Below, piece by piece: positions 10,830 to 23,000 of a stretch of DNA of 64,000 nucleotides. Within the stretch, counting starts at the first letter, position 1. Each line of letters begins with the position of its first letter. Below the pieces are notes generated by a model. That model made no database searches. It worked only from the letters and a program-made list of their open reading frames with translations, and had not been told where the DNA came from. Source of the DNA: Gonapodya prolifera JEL478 (taxonomy: Eukaryota; Monoblepharomycota; Monoblepharidomycetes; Monoblepharidales; Gonapodyaceae). Location of the stretch: the NCBI GenBank assembly GCA_001574975.1, contig KQ965797.1, forward strand, positions 107,125 through 171,124. Direction: 5' to 3'. The translations under genes were made by a program, and so were the position numbers.

Positions 10830-12260
10830 TCACTGAGGCGACTCTACTTGGCAGTGCTTGGCGCCATGGTGGAAGTGCGACGAGCACAGCACGCCTCGTA
10901 AAAGTACCGCGACACTGAAGCCCATCCTACACATGGGGAGGTTCGCGGGGGGGGGCGGGGGGAGGTGACGACATCCACAAACTTGACACAACCTCTTCCG
11001 AAAAGCACTCACCTTTGTTCTCGCCTGGCACTTTCCGACTCAATCTCGTCGCCGTCTAAAATAACGATAGGCTGCACCAATAGCTGCGGGGGATATGGCT
11101 GGCGGTGTGGAGGAAACTCTTGCATTACAGGCACGTCATGCTCCAATTTGACAAGTGGCTGAGTCGACACGTCCATCAAACCCTCGCTGGCGTCTTCTTC
11201 CTGGTCCACGTCAATGACATCCGCATCTCTTTCATGTGGCATGACCTCAACACCCGTTGTCGACCCGTCAGGATTCAACACACATCGATCCTGGTCTGGG
11301 TACTGCGCATGTTCGAGAACGCAAGATCAATCTGGAGTCAGATTGGTTCATGATCTTGTCGCACAACGGACATTTCCAAGGACCAGACGAGGGCATGATG
11401 GAGATGAGGGACTTGATCGGGAAATGGGAGGCGGGAGCACGCGGTGAGAGAGGCGGCATATCGCATTCTTCAGCATGTAAACAGCAAGGGAGACAAGACC
11501 CTCACCGCGGCATCGAATGCTTGTTTGTGCGCATACACTCGAGAGCGCACCGGCGCTTGAATCCTCTTTTTGGAGATCGGACACGAGAATGAAACGGTCT
11601 CAAAGACGTCGATGAGGTCCAACTGAGGTTCTGGGACTTAAGAGGCGATTCCTTAACCGCTGTTTTGTGCTCATGCGTTCCAGAGGGGGGGCTAACCTGA
11701 TTGGATTTCATCTTCCGTCAGCGTGTCGGTTTCCTTGGTGGTCGTGGTACTGGGTGTGTCACCGCCCGCCACACGAGCAACCAGAGCACCCTCCGCCGGT
11801 CCCTTTTTCTTCCGCGAGGCCGAACGCTTGCGCTTTTTGGCGGTGCGTCAACGTCAATACAAGCTTCCTCCTCCCGAGCCGCCACAAGCGTTTGGAACAA
11901 CGGATTAGAGCACCGCCGAGGATTGCTTTCGTGGTTCGAGGATGGATGCACAGACTCATCTAACTCCACAACTTTCGGAGCTGCCTTGTGCACGTCCGAG
12001 GTCACATCAGGTTTGAGGACGGGAGTGATCCGAGCGGATGAACGTGCGCTTTCTGTGCCCTGATCTGTCTGCTCTATGCTGTCTTCCCTACCTTCCCAAC
12101 CTTCTCACAGCGGTTCCGGTACCGGCGCCGCCATCTCGCAAGGCCCGGGGGTGGCAGCGGAAGTGTCCTGAAGTGGAAATCCCGTTGCAGGCAAAGATGG
12201 ACTAATTGAGTAAAGGCTACGTGCTATTTCGATGGTAGACGTGGTTGGTTGATGGCTCAT
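10830..12260 (-). CDS. Compact SP-RING (PIAS/Siz-type) SUMO E3 ligase, frame problems
   Basis: Reading the minus strand, a first exon starts at ATG 12260 (MSHQPTTSTIEIA). A basic nuclear-localisation stretch follows (KRKRSASRKKKG, about 11830). Then comes an SP-RING: VSFSCPISKKRIQAPVRSRV, YAHKQAFDAA (11500-11590), and after an intron WKCPLCDKIMNQSD (about 11350-11380). The following VLEHAQYPDQDRCVLNPDGS matches the segment after the SP-RING in PIAS proteins. Two SUMO-interaction-like motifs follow: DVIDVDQEED and QPIVILDGDE. SP-RING proteins transfer SUMO from Ubc9 to nuclear targets. No PINIT or SAP domain is seen, so the protein is short. The frame changes by one base just before KRKR and again after the second SP-RING half, with no plausible intron at either point. 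The gene is therefore decaying, or the assembly has base errors. The last exon, ending near 10830, is uncertain. Confidence 0.65.
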
Positions 12261-12349
12261 GGCTTCGATTTTTGAGTCAACGCAACGGCCTTAAACGCAC
12301 ACACGAGAAGCCAACACCGGAAGGCAAGATTCGAAGGTGGGCAACCATG

Positions 12350-12964
12350 TCAAGGTCTTAAGGCACACATCGTATTTCGCACCTTCTCGAGATCGTGCGG
12401 CTGCGTGCATTTACTCTGCGTGCCTGTTGCTTTTGCCGGCGTCGCTCTTGACTGTCCGGCATGCCAGAGTGGTGGGAGGTTTTGCTTTCTCGACGATGAC
12501 GTGGTTGCCAGGGCCTCAAGCTCGGCAATCCGAGCGCAGAGTCTGCTCTCCCTCACCCTGCCATTCTCAATATGTTGGCTGAGCCGGGCGACTTGTGACT
12601 GGAGCCTGCCCACTTCAACGGTATGGTCGTGGACCTGTCGCCGAATTGATTCAGGTCCTCTGAAATTTCGGTCGGATTTAGGGCCAGAATACGCGTAACG
12701 AGAGCCATTAACTATTCCTTCGCCCTGGCCGATTATGGGGTCACCTTTCACTGCCAATCTTCCATCAAGAAGAAAAGAGATCGGAGGACCGCACCTGTCA
12801 GCGGTTTTCTTCTCGCGCTCAATTTCTTGGAGAAGTTTCTCTGTCGTTTTAGCCTCGTCCGAGTCCGAATCCGAGTCCGAATATGAATAATGTCCGCGGA
12901 AGTGTGTGATGGACCAGCACCTCCTCGCTGCCCCGAAAAGGTGTGTGTAGGTGCGGACATCCAT
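12350..12964 (-). CDS. Hypothetical coiled-coil protein
   Basis: This is an open frame of 204 codons starting at ATG 12964. It has an acidic Ser-Asp run (SDSDSDSDE) and then helical, charged stretches (EKLLQEIEREKKTADR; EVGRLQSQVARLSQHIENGR; ESRLCARIAELEALA) that look like a coiled coil. It could be a single exon of a longer minus-strand gene reaching to about 13490, where short open frames exist that I could not join. I recognise no family. Confidence 0.35.
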   Translation of the reverse strand: MDVRTYTHLFGAARRCWSITHFRGHYSYSDSDSDSDEAKTTEKLLQEIEREKKTADRCGPPISFLLDGRLAVKGDPIIGQGEGIVNGSRYAYSGPKSDRNFRGPESIRRQVHDHTVEVGRLQSQVARLSQHIENGRVRESRLCARIAELEALATTSSSRKQNLPPLWHAGQSRATPAKATGTQSKCTQPHDLEKVRNTMCALRP

Positions 12965-13518
12965 TGGTTGGTGAGTTGTTCTTTATGCCAGAGCTCCACT
13001 CACTCATGTGGCCTTCCTCGATGGGGAGCTTGCAGTTTGGCGTTGATAAATGTGTCGGACTGTTGCGATCTCCGTGAATGACTGTTGCCAACAAAACTGG
13101 AGTGGAAACCTAACACTCCCCATACAATGCACGGATGAATGCCCCGAGCGAAACTGAGGTCAACGACCCTCACAGCACCAACTCTCCCGTCCCATTTTCG
13201 GTGGTGTACTTCCAAGTACCATCAAACCTCGGTGCAACCACGTACGGCATCGCAAAACGTTTAATAATCCAGGACGCGCTGCTGCCGACGAGGATGACAC
13301 GCGAGGCTGGAGGAAGATGGTACAGAAGAAACGGAGACGGAATTGATGTTGATAAGATTGGGCTCCGTCGGTGTACGCTTGTGAGACTTGTTGACGGTGA
13401 AAGTAGTAATTTGGAGGTCAGAATTGCGGGGACTCCACAGTTCGTATTCAGAGAGATACAGTACAATCAAAATTGCCATCCGAGAGTGTGACGGCACTCA
13501 AACGTCGTCTCTCAACCC

Positions 13519-14162
13519 TCAACGACTGAGAGAGCTTCGTGCCACGGCTTCGTTCATCCACTTTCGATGATTCAGCAGCTTCAAAGCTTCGTCATAGGAA
13601 ACCTTGTTATTCCAATGAAACGCAACAGTTAATCAAAGTCAATTCAAAACAAGATTGTCCGTGTCTGCAGCATAACGAAAGGTCCGTTGAGCAGAACTCA
13701 CCCATTTCCTCTCCCTCTCCTTCTCCTCTGGCCACTTCTTCTCCTCGTCCCGCACCTCCATTTCAAAAACACCGACCTCTTCCTTCTCTTTGCCTGCCTC
13801 ATACTTCCACTTGCCCAACTCTGCCTTAACATCACCCTTGACACCGGCCTCCTCCCACGTTTCTCTCACGGCGCAGGCTTCAAGAGTAGGTTCGAAGTCT
13901 TCCCATCCGCCCTGAGCGCCGAAGTCCCGGTTAATCGTTCACGAAACCCAACTGAAGGTGAAGGTGAAGATACCTTTGGGAGCACCCATTTGTCAGGGTG
14001 CTTACGGCTGGAAATGACCAATATCTGCTTTGTGGAGGGCTTGATGACGACGCATGCGCCGACCTGAATCATGTTGCAGTACAGTTGTTGTACCAGTTTG
14101 AGTTGTGGTGTTGCAATTTTGGTCCAACCTGTCGCACTCCATTGACGTAGATTTGCTGCCAT
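13519..14162 (-). CDS. DDP1: Nudix hydrolase, Ddp1/Aps1-type diphosphoinositol polyphosphate phosphohydrolase
   Basis: The exons read VGACVVIKPSTKQILVISS and HPDKWVLPK, then an intron (about 13910-13973). Next come GGWEDFEP, LEACAV and RETWEEAGVKG, which make the Nudix box. The next stretch is GKWKYEAGKEKEEVGVFEMEV, and after a second intron VSYDEALKLLNHRKWM before the stop at 13519. The WVLPKGG..RETWEEAG signature and the C-terminal strand-helix with RKW match the DIPP/Ddp1/Aps1 branch. That branch cleaves diphosphate groups from inositol pyrophosphates and diadenosine polyphosphates. The Pro that replaces the Nudix-box Glu also occurs, from memory, in yeast Ddp1, with the Glu one residue earlier. 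ATG 14162 is the first start, but the N-terminal about 30 residues are poorly conserved and may include an intron. The product should be cytosolic or nuclear. Confidence 0.85.
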
Positions 14163-15059
14163 CACGTCCAGTCCATCAGATGGCAGGGAGTCGATGGAAA
14201 CGCGATGCGATCACTCACGGACTTGCGACCCATCGCGTTGAGTGGGGGAGATCGTTTCTCGGCAGAACTATTAACCGCATGCCCCGATCTTGTGGACATT
14301 GCAGACTAGTGATCCTTCAGCAATCTTCTCCATGGCAAAACTCTTCATCAATCGAGGCTGTCTTCGCTTGCATCGCGGATGTTTTGCGTGTCGCATCCCG
14401 AAACGATGCGGTTGACTTTGCATTGAGCGAGGCTGCTGCTGTGTGCTTCGCCAACGTCCAAGCGTGCTGCCTGTTGATCGGTACCTGATCCCGACGACAG
14501 AAGGGTGGGGTCGTTACGATCTGGTTGGCCTCCTGCAAGGAACGGGGTCGATGGGTCCCGCTCAAGGTTCGCGGACCTGATGATAGAATCGCTGGGTTGT
14601 TTGATCACCTCCCAGTCTTGTTGCGATCAAGATGAAGACAAAGGCCCCGCCAAAATTTCTGTGTCCATAACCTTTGTCTACAATACTCATATTCATGGTG
14701 TTCATCAAGTGAGCGAAGATTTCCACGACTTGAGCACCAGGCATTCAATTGATCCCTCATCCCTCAAAGTATCACCTTTGTGGCAGCAATTCAGTCACAC
14801 TTGGATCCCTCGCAACTACGCAGGTGACATCTGATTCCATATCGCAAGGTGAGCTAATGTTTTGCAGATCTGCCGAATGAAAATCATCGAGATCGCCAAA
14901 CTTAATAATAAAATAGCTTTCAACAAGTATCGCTAAGCTTGCAATCGACCTTCAAAGGGCGTCTGGTGACCAAATTGCCGTCAAAATAGGTGTGTGAATA
15001 GTGCTCGTAGCTTGGTTCCTGAAGCATCTTGTGCAACTTGACACCGACATCGCACCACT
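14163..15059. other. Region without a convincing gene
   Basis: Short open frames exist on both strands, for example about 14232-14488 (+) and 14345-14608 (-), but none shows a recognisable motif or supported splice pattern. The region may hold the first exons of the receptor-like gene that follows, because an N-terminal membrane anchor is expected there. Confidence 0.4.
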
Positions 15060-17073
15060 TGTGACCCCATCAGAAACGTATATTAACAAGTACTACGTTT
15101 ACTAAAAGACAGTTACCGATGCTATTGAGAAGAGAGCTTTTGGCATCAATGACTGGGACCGAATCGTCCCTTTTATCAAGAAGACAGTGAACTATATCGG
15201 TCCTGGCAGTACGTTTTTCTGTTCCAGTACTTTCTGAACGATTCTCACAGCACCTCTTCTCTGACTCACATTTGCTCCATGAACACAAAAGCTCGAATGC
15301 ACTCCACTGCTCTGAACTCCTTCTTTCCCCTCATCAACTTGTTTGCGCTCATTCCAGCCACAGACATGGCCGATCACCAATCAAACGGAACAGTGAGAAC
15401 GTTTTTCTACTCGTACTGAGCACAGAATGCCGCGTGTCAGAGATTTTGTACCACGGCGAACACGAGTAAAGTCCTCATCCGGTACTCCATGGATGACGTG
15501 ACTGACAGCTTGGGACCTGCTGTTTGGAATGTGAGAGCTCTCTGCTTTGCAGTGCCTTGCCCTGGATACTTGCTTCATCCTTCACCTTTGTAACGACCCT
15601 TTATTTCATTTGCGTCTCCCTGTTGTAAACTCTAACATGATGGCAGCTCACCGGTCTTGACTTCAACGCGTATGTGTGCCCTTTCCACGCGCTCTGCCCC
15701 GTCACGAAAGACGTCGTCATCCCCCGCAAAGACCCGTACGAGAGCATCGGGGACCTCGCCCAGTCAATGACGCTTCCCGTGTTCGACCCCTCGGGCGCCA
15801 CCTACGTCGGCGCGTTCACCATCGAGTTCGACATATTCAACCTCTGCGAGGTGCTGAATGACGCCAGGAATGCGAGCACGGAGAATGTCCTGTTCTACAT
15901 TCTCACGGCGGGAGGGAACAAATTGGCGATATCGGGACTGGAAAACAAGAGCGCGATGTACTCGGCAGGTTGTTTTTTCTCCAGGTCCACCTGCGGTGCT
16001 TTCCATGTGAGTACTAATCTGCCGGCTTGATAGGTCCTCACGATCCCGCTGTCCAGAACTGCCAGCATGGGAACATACAGGGTGAAAACGCTCTTCGAAA
16101 TCTCCCGCTCCGAAAACCCGCTGTTCAATATTTCCGCACGGACTGTCTAAGAACACGCCGGGGGAGACTTGGGCAAGCCGTTTGCGGAAAAGCAATGGAG
16201 ACTAGATGGGTACATGTTCGGGGTGAAGTGAATGGAACATTTGGGATTTCAGCACATAATTGTCTCGGGCGCGTGAGTTTTTGCGATGCACGTTGACGGC
16301 GAAATCGACACTTGAGAACTGGCGTGAATGCTTAACAGGCCCGAGACAGACTACCTCGGCGAAACAGCGCGCCTCGAGCAGCGACTTATCTCTCTTTCGG
16401 CCACCTCTATACGCACGTCTGCCCTTGCAGGTGCGATTTATTCTTGAGCACCCATTCTATTTCCAAGCTTTAGTTTCGAGTGTTTCCTGGACATGTTCTA
16501 GCGGCGGCAGTTGTCGTTCTCATGAGCGGCCTATCCGTTCTCTTCTCCACTCACTTCATAACCTCCCCCCCTGCGACACATTCTTCGTGTCATGGACAAA
16601 GTAAGGTGCTCCTAAGCATACTACTCCCATTCAGTGCCATTAACACCTTGCTCCTCGTCCTGCGACTTCCACACATCCAACCCAAATGTCCATTTGCAAC
16701 CAGGCTGAAAAGCTCTACTGTTCCGGCCTTGCTAATGGAACTTTCTTCTCCCGGCGATCCATCGTGGCCGAAATTGGAGATACTCAGCAAGATTTGTGGG
16801 TCTACTCACGTCAGTCGCGGAAGCGCTCAAAGGTGAGATCAAGTTGGATTTTTGGAATGGAGTGAGGTCATCCCCCTACTTTCTACCTGACCCTACCTTT
16901 GACGACTTCAACAGCGAACAGCCAGCTTTTCGTCCTCGCCACTGGCGTGACCTCGTCAAACGGGATATCACAAGGGGTTAGCGCGACCATTGGAACGGGC
17001 CTGCTGGATAAAAGACCGTTTGGTGGCAGTAAAGGGAGGGATAGTCTGCGAGTGAAGGAGGTTGCTGATATCT
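15060..17073 (+). CDS. Receptor-like membrane protein with Cache-like extracellular region
   Basis: Several short exons encode what looks like a ligand-sensing ectodomain: VTDAIEKRAFGINDWDRIV, LIRYSMDDVTDSLGPAVW, and 15655-15966 with SGATYVGAFTIEFDIFNLCE and NVLFYILTAGGNKLAISGL. After 16033 comes VLTIPLSRTASMGTYRVKTL. A later exon (about 16350-16430) has ETDYLGETARLEQRLISLSA. A clear transmembrane helix with a HAMP-like start follows (AAVVVLMSGLSVLFSTHFIT, then LRHILRVMDK, about 16500-16600). The last frame ends at 17073 (RVKEVADI). The pattern of YVGAFTIEFD-type strands before a membrane helix is that of double-Cache sensors in histidine kinases and nucleotide cyclases. No kinase or cyclase domain follows before the stop. 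Exon joins are uncertain, and the first exon is not identified. Confidence 0.45.
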
Positions 17074-17320
17074 GAATGTTATTGGAAGTTGCGAGGTCCG
17101 CTGGTTGACCGAGAGAGTTGCTGCGTGAAGGCACATTCACTCCATAACATTACCTCAGTTACTCTAGGCGTTATCATTGAGCTGTGAACTACAACACGTT
17201 TAAGAATAATCGGAGGTGGTAATCCCGGACGCAATTCCTTTGCAAATATTGATTACATTATACAATCCGACATTTCCGGTGACACCAAACACGTGTTTTG
17301 TGAATGCCGCTGTGGGGAGC

Positions 17321-19466
17321 CTACGACACGTAGAAGTTGATCTGAGGGTATACCCTTTGGATTTCTTGGAACAGCGCTGGCTTTGTCCTCGCAAGTGCAT
17401 ACGGGTCCTCCGCTGCATATGAACCACTGGAGTAAGTACGAGCCGGCTGAAACAAGGGACGCGTCCGTCCAACCCACCCATGCACACAAATGTCGTCGCC
17501 ACACCCGCGTTAATGATGGAGGCAACGCATCCAAAGATTGCAAAGCCGATCATCAGGCAGACAACCGCTCCGAGGACAATCACACCCGCGGGGTTCGTGG
17601 TGCCAGCCCAACGGAACCTGTGTGACCCAAAATCGTTTGTCATCTTGTCTTAGGGAAACGCATGAGCCAGAAGTTGGAGAGTGGGACGCACCAATTGGCT
17701 TTCACGCTATCGGAGAAGGCAACATACACGCCACCGACAGCAGCTGACAACACTCCCACGAGGAGAGTGCCCATACCAAGAACCTAGGGGCTCAATTCAC
17801 GTCATAGGATCAACGACAATAAGGCGCTTTGATACTCACGTTGCCCACAATCGAATCATTGATAATGGCGTCCACACCTTTCCTCTTCACCAAATTCCAA
17901 GTATCCTTCGCCGCGCTGCAGTAGTCTTTCCCGTAAATGGCCACTTCCGCAAAGGCGTAGACGTTGAAGTACTCGACAAGATCTCCTAGCATCTGTAACA
18001 AGCATGCGAGACACGCCCCGATGAACACGCCGATCAGGTTTCCATTATCGGCCGACCTGTTGCGAGAGTTCTCTGCAATAGCTCTGAGGGTCTGAATAAT
18101 CGCGATGAGGAGGGATCCGAAGCAGATGGAGCCGAACGACGTGGTTGACGCGCGTTTGAACGACGCCAGGACGGGGGAGCTGACATTGATGTCTACTGTA
18201 CCGGAGGCAGGGTTTTGGATGCCCTATTTGGTTCAGCAAGTTGGTTTGCGGAAATGGTGGCAAGACTACGCAGCAAACGGCTCACCAAGAAATAGTAGGT
18301 GGCATAGAGACCAGCAGTGGTGACGTGCCCCACATTCGCAATGACCTGTGCGACCCAATACATGGAGAAGATCGAGTAAACCCAGAGGATAATCTGTGGC
18401 GCGCTGGCACTGTTCGAACCAGTCGAACTGTTGGGAGCTGCGAACTTGACGGTAAGACCAACCACGGTGATGGACCATAGGATGACCCAGCCAATTGTAA
18501 AGACAAGCTGGACAAAGGCCACCACGAAGAGGGACGGGTCTGAAGGCGTGCACGGCAAAAGCTTTGACTAGAGCACAACCGAAGATGCAGTGAAGGAGGC
18601 TTACATCGTGACGCTACGTCCAACACGTTCTCCAACATGAGGATCGCAAACGGGATCCTACTCCGCCAGCTCCAGTAAACCCAAGCAAAGATGATGGCCA
18701 AAACGACCCAGATGATGCCCGCACCCCACTGCCTCTGGACGAAGAAGAATGCGGCGAGAAGGAAGTTGGAGATGATGGCGAAGACGAAGGTGGCGCGGAC
18801 GAGAAAGCCGGGGAACCTGGGGATGAAAAAAGTGTGAAGTGTGCAGGGAAGCCGAGGGCAGGTCCGGTGATTCCTTGCGTTCCGGGCAGCAAGGCGCAAA
18901 TACAGACCCCTACTATCGTCCATGCACGCGCACTCACTTCATCATGAGCCAATAGTAAAATGCGCTCATCAAACTCGCCGTTCCTACTCCAAGCCCAATC
19001 ACGATGGCGGCGTCCTTGACGGGGAGAGGCCCGGACGAGCCGGACGACGACGCATTGATTGCGGGGATAGCAATGGCGGCAAGAACTGTCGGACACGGGT
19101 GAGGACATGCGCGCATGGGTCAAGGAACATCCCCCATCTCACCTGCAAAAGATGCCAGAAGAAGGCCGAACAGCACAGATGCCCACAAGTCCTGGAACTT
19201 TGGCGACTGGTTTATGTGCACACCACTCTGTTGACCCGCAGTAGGGGGCGGCGGACCAGCGGGAGGAGGGTACGCTACGTGTTGCTGATATCCGTGTTGT
19301 TGATACGACCCGGAGATGGCTTCCTGGGAGCCCAGTCCTCCATATCCGTCTGTAATGGCGAGGGACATTAAATCGTAATCCGTTTCCGGTCTTCGGGGTC
19401 GCGAGCTTCGATTGCAACACGTCACTCACATTGCGGAGGTGGCTGCTGTGGGTACTTTTCACTCAT
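17321..19466 (-). CDS. PNS1: Choline-transporter-like protein (CTL/SLC44, Pns1 family)
   Basis: The start is MSEKYPQQPPQ at 19466. A cytosolic Gly/Tyr/Pro-rich N-terminus follows, then about ten membrane segments spread over seven or so exons: DLWASVLFGLLLASFAG, AAIVIGLGVGTASLMSAFYY, ATFVFAIISNFLLAAFFFV, GAGIIWVVLAIIFAWVYW, VAFVQLVFTIGWVILW, GNLIGVFIGACLACLLQML, GMGTLLVGVLSAAVGGVYVA and VIVLGAVVCLMIGFAIFGCV. Before the last helices lies the family's EYFNVYAFAEVAIYGKDYC region with GVDAIINDS. The C-terminus (AEDPYALARTKPALFQEI, ending at 17321) matches the conserved tail with a Pro-rich contact. The family sits in plasma or organelle membranes. Choline transport is established for some animal members and is not shown for yeast Pns1, so the substrate is open. 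Confidence 0.88.
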
Positions 19467-20095
19467 GTTGTGAGAATCAACGGAAAGATAGGCTGTGATT
19501 AGGGCAGGTCAGAACAGGGTAACAATGACAGAGGAAGACCCTCGTCGCGGGAAACGACGCATCCACAAGAAGCACGATGATAAGATTGACGGCAATGACT
19601 CGGTGCAGCATCGCTGCCCGTGATGCGCGAACGTGCAGCCCACAGCCTAGTACACGACGCGCCCTTACCGTTTCCAGTAGCGTCTAGCGCCAGCTACGAT
19701 GTGCGCCTGGGCACTGACCTTTCTCTTGCGTCGGGAATGAAGTATTCACCCGGACTATGAATGAGTTTGGTCCCTTGAAGTTTGCTTAGGTCATGACCTG
19801 CCACAACTGGTACAACCAACTAACTAAAGACAAACGCGCTTGGGTGGCGGCAAGCAAATACACGCGTAACCATTTTGATGTAAAATATGAATTTGCGTAA
19901 TAAAGTTTCGTCTCAAATGTTATGTCGCCTGAAGAGACACATTTATTTATGGAAATCAAATGGAACAGCTCTCGTTTTGAATCCTTTGCGAGTGAGGATA
20001 AGAAAGGATGACGCTGCAATACGTAATTTTCACCGCATCGTATGCCTCCAGGGCCAGCAAGCACAAGCCCACCTGCCCGACACAACTGGCAAGAG
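19467..20095. other. Divergent promoter region
   Basis: This about 630-bp gap lies between the CTL gene (leaving left) and the debranching enzyme gene (leaving right). I see no coding signal. It should carry both promoters. Confidence 0.5.
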
Positions 20096-23000
20096 ATGGG
20101 CGAGCCTCTTCCCAACGTGATCTACAATCTGAGACTCGCTGAAGATGGGAGTCCGCCTGGAAGAACAAAGGTGCGGCGATACTACGATTGCAGCTGATGT
20201 TGTGGGGGAAGGAACGGACGCAGCGCGGACGCGGCTAAGAATCGTCGCCAACAGCAGAAATCTGCGGATTGAAATTGAGAGAAAGGCCTTATCGTGCGGG
20301 TGTATTTCATTTGCTGTTCAGAGAGCTTCCTGTTGTCAGTTGTGCAATCTCATCATCACCAAATCACCATTTTCAGTTCATTCGCCTTCCAGCCCCGAAT
20401 CCCGACCACCCTTACTTGCTTCGCTTTGTAATAACGGCGGGATCCTCGGCATTTGTCTCGGCAGAGTTGAAAACAAACTATCCCATCAACCGGTAAGCGG
20501 CGTCGCGTTGTCGCCGTGGAGAGGTGACCGGTTCTTTACATCGTCTGACACATCGCCCTTCTTAATACTTTTGGTTGGCTCTCTAATTTTCAGGAAAGAA
20601 TACCACCGCGACGTTTTCAACACTGTTCCGTGAGTCATGAGTAGCGGAAACTTCTGGAATCCGGACTTCTACCGTGACAGGGACTCTCCGTCAAAAATAT
20701 GCTCCAAATTTAATCGAGTCGCTCTGTATTTACCGGCGGAGCGTGGCATGGGCGGAAGCGGCAATAATCAGGAGACTGTTCCCTTTCAACACGCACTGAC
20801 CCCACCTCTTCTCGCCCCCCCCCAAATAGTTTCTCCTCCACTCCCCTCTCCGATGCGTCATGCACGTTCCCCATCACACAACCCGGCATCTTCCAGTACT
20901 TCGTGGTCCACACCCCACCACCGCCCGATCCCAATGCCCCGAGTTCTCTCGACTCACCTCCGCAGGCGGACCCGGATCCGTTCCACCATCCAATGCTCAA
21001 CTTTAAGCCGCCAAAAAAGGAAATAGCCGAGGGCAAGGTCGCGGCTGCCTGTATGGGATATGTTCTCGTTGATCCGCGTCTCAAGTAAGCTCAACTCGCG
21101 TTCATGATATTGAATCAGGATGGCTCGGACCTCCTCCATGGTGCCATTCCAAGCGACCCGTCGACGCTCTTTAACCCGAAAACCTCATCTTCTGCAGATT
21201 CTTCACTCCCGACTTGTCGGCAAACTACTCCGCCAATCCCTCTGCGACCCTTGTCACCGGACTCGACGGTATCTGCATCCAGACATACGTTCCGAAGTGG
21301 CTTCCCACTCTCCCCAACTGGCCGCCGCACTTCAAATCCTGTGCGGACGCCGGTTACAACATGGTCCACTTTGCGCCTCTGATGCAGCGCGGAGAGTCTA
21401 ACTCCCCGTACTCACTGTACGACCAGCTAGCAATTTCGGATGACCTCTACGATGGGAAGCCCCCGTCTGAAAAGGAAAAGGCGCGATTGTTGAAAGCGAC
21501 CCTGGACCAGATGACGAGGGAGTTGGGCATATTGAGCGTCACGGATGTGGTATGGAACCACACGGCTCACAACAGCGGATGGCTTAAAGAGCACCCGGAA
21601 GCAGGTGATTGAAGCTTGTAACTTTTATACTGGCGTTGTAACTCACAAAGTAGCGCAGGTTACAACCTCATCAACAGCCCTCATCTTCGTCCAGCATACG
21701 ACCTGGACCGCTCTCTCATCGAGTTCTCGAGTGCTTTCCCGCAACATGGGTTGTCTAGCATCATCGATTCCGAAGCAGCGCTCGAACGCGTGGTGTCGGT
21801 GTACTTCACAGACGTTTTCCCAAAGCTCGAACTGTGGAAGTACTTTGTTGTGGATGTAAAATCTACGGTCGAGGCCGTCGTATCAATTGTTGGGCGGGCA
21901 GGAGTAGACTGGTGTGACTTTGGGCCATGGGCGAGCGAGGGAAATTTATCTGCACTAGCACTGAAGGACCGCGCTCAATCACTTGCGAATCACGCTCTCG
22001 CAGTAAAACCCGGGGTGAAGTTTGGCAAAACTGTTGATCCTGCCGCCGCGGCTCGGTTTGTGGCCAAGGTGCTTTCGGACTTGAGAGTTGCCCAGAAGCC
22101 TGGGACACCCGAGTACTTGAGCGTTTTGAAACAGGAATTGATTAAAACACTGGACGAATTCAACTTGCCTTGGTACCAGCGGTACGACGAGGACGTGAAG
22201 GTGATAAGGGGAAATGTGGAAGGGCGAGCGAGGTGGCTCCGGCTTGCGGGGCATGGGCCAAAGCAGGGTCCAGTCTCGAAAAGGTGTGTCACTGCATCAA
22301 AGAGAAATCCTGGGCTTTCGGGTGATGTCGTTTTGCGAGGACAGCGAACCCCTCTGCGATGTGAACTTCACCATCATCGCACGAGACACCGTCAACGCGC
22401 ATTATCCGTCTGATGCGCTCGTCGTCGCCAATAACGGATGGATATGGAATGCAGACCCGCTTAACGTGAGAAATTCTAGTTCTTCGGTTTGCGGACCTTT
22501 GGATCTAAACCCCGTCGTCGAAAAGGATTTTGCCGCACCGGGCCCGTCTTGTGCATATTTCAGGCGAGAAGTCATACCATGGGGCGACTGTGTAGGTACT
22601 TTGCGGTGACTAGTTGCCATGTGACAATAACATCATCTCCATTGGACCCCTATCAGGTCAAGATGCGATACGGCTCCAAAAAGGAGGACAATCCGTACCT
22701 TTGGGTTGGTTTGAACATTATGTATGCAGACTCTCCGCAGCTGACAGCTCTCAACTCCCGCATTTCCCTAGGACCACATGGAGCGGTACACCGTTCTGAT
22801 GGCATCTCTCTTCGATGGATTTCGAATTGACAACTGCCACTCCACGCCAATTCATCTGGCAGAATACCTCCTAGATGCAGCCAGAAAAGTTAACCCTGAT
22901 CTTTTCGTCATGGCGGAGCTTTTTACCGGATCGGAGGAAAAAGACATTATGTTCGTGAGCAAGCTGGGAATCAACGCTCTCATCAGGGAGGCAATGAATG

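Noticed and set aside
10940-10970. G-rich run as a structural or telomere-like repeat
   Set aside because: It is a single short homopolymer-rich stretch with no repeat unit, and it lies in the probable last intron of the SP-RING gene.
14840-16815. Candidate 19-nt introns (gtgagctaatgttttgcag near 14849; gtgggtctactcacgtcag near 16795)
   Set aside because: Splicing them out does not give a better frame, and such short introns are not known in fungi. They look like chance GT-AG pairs.
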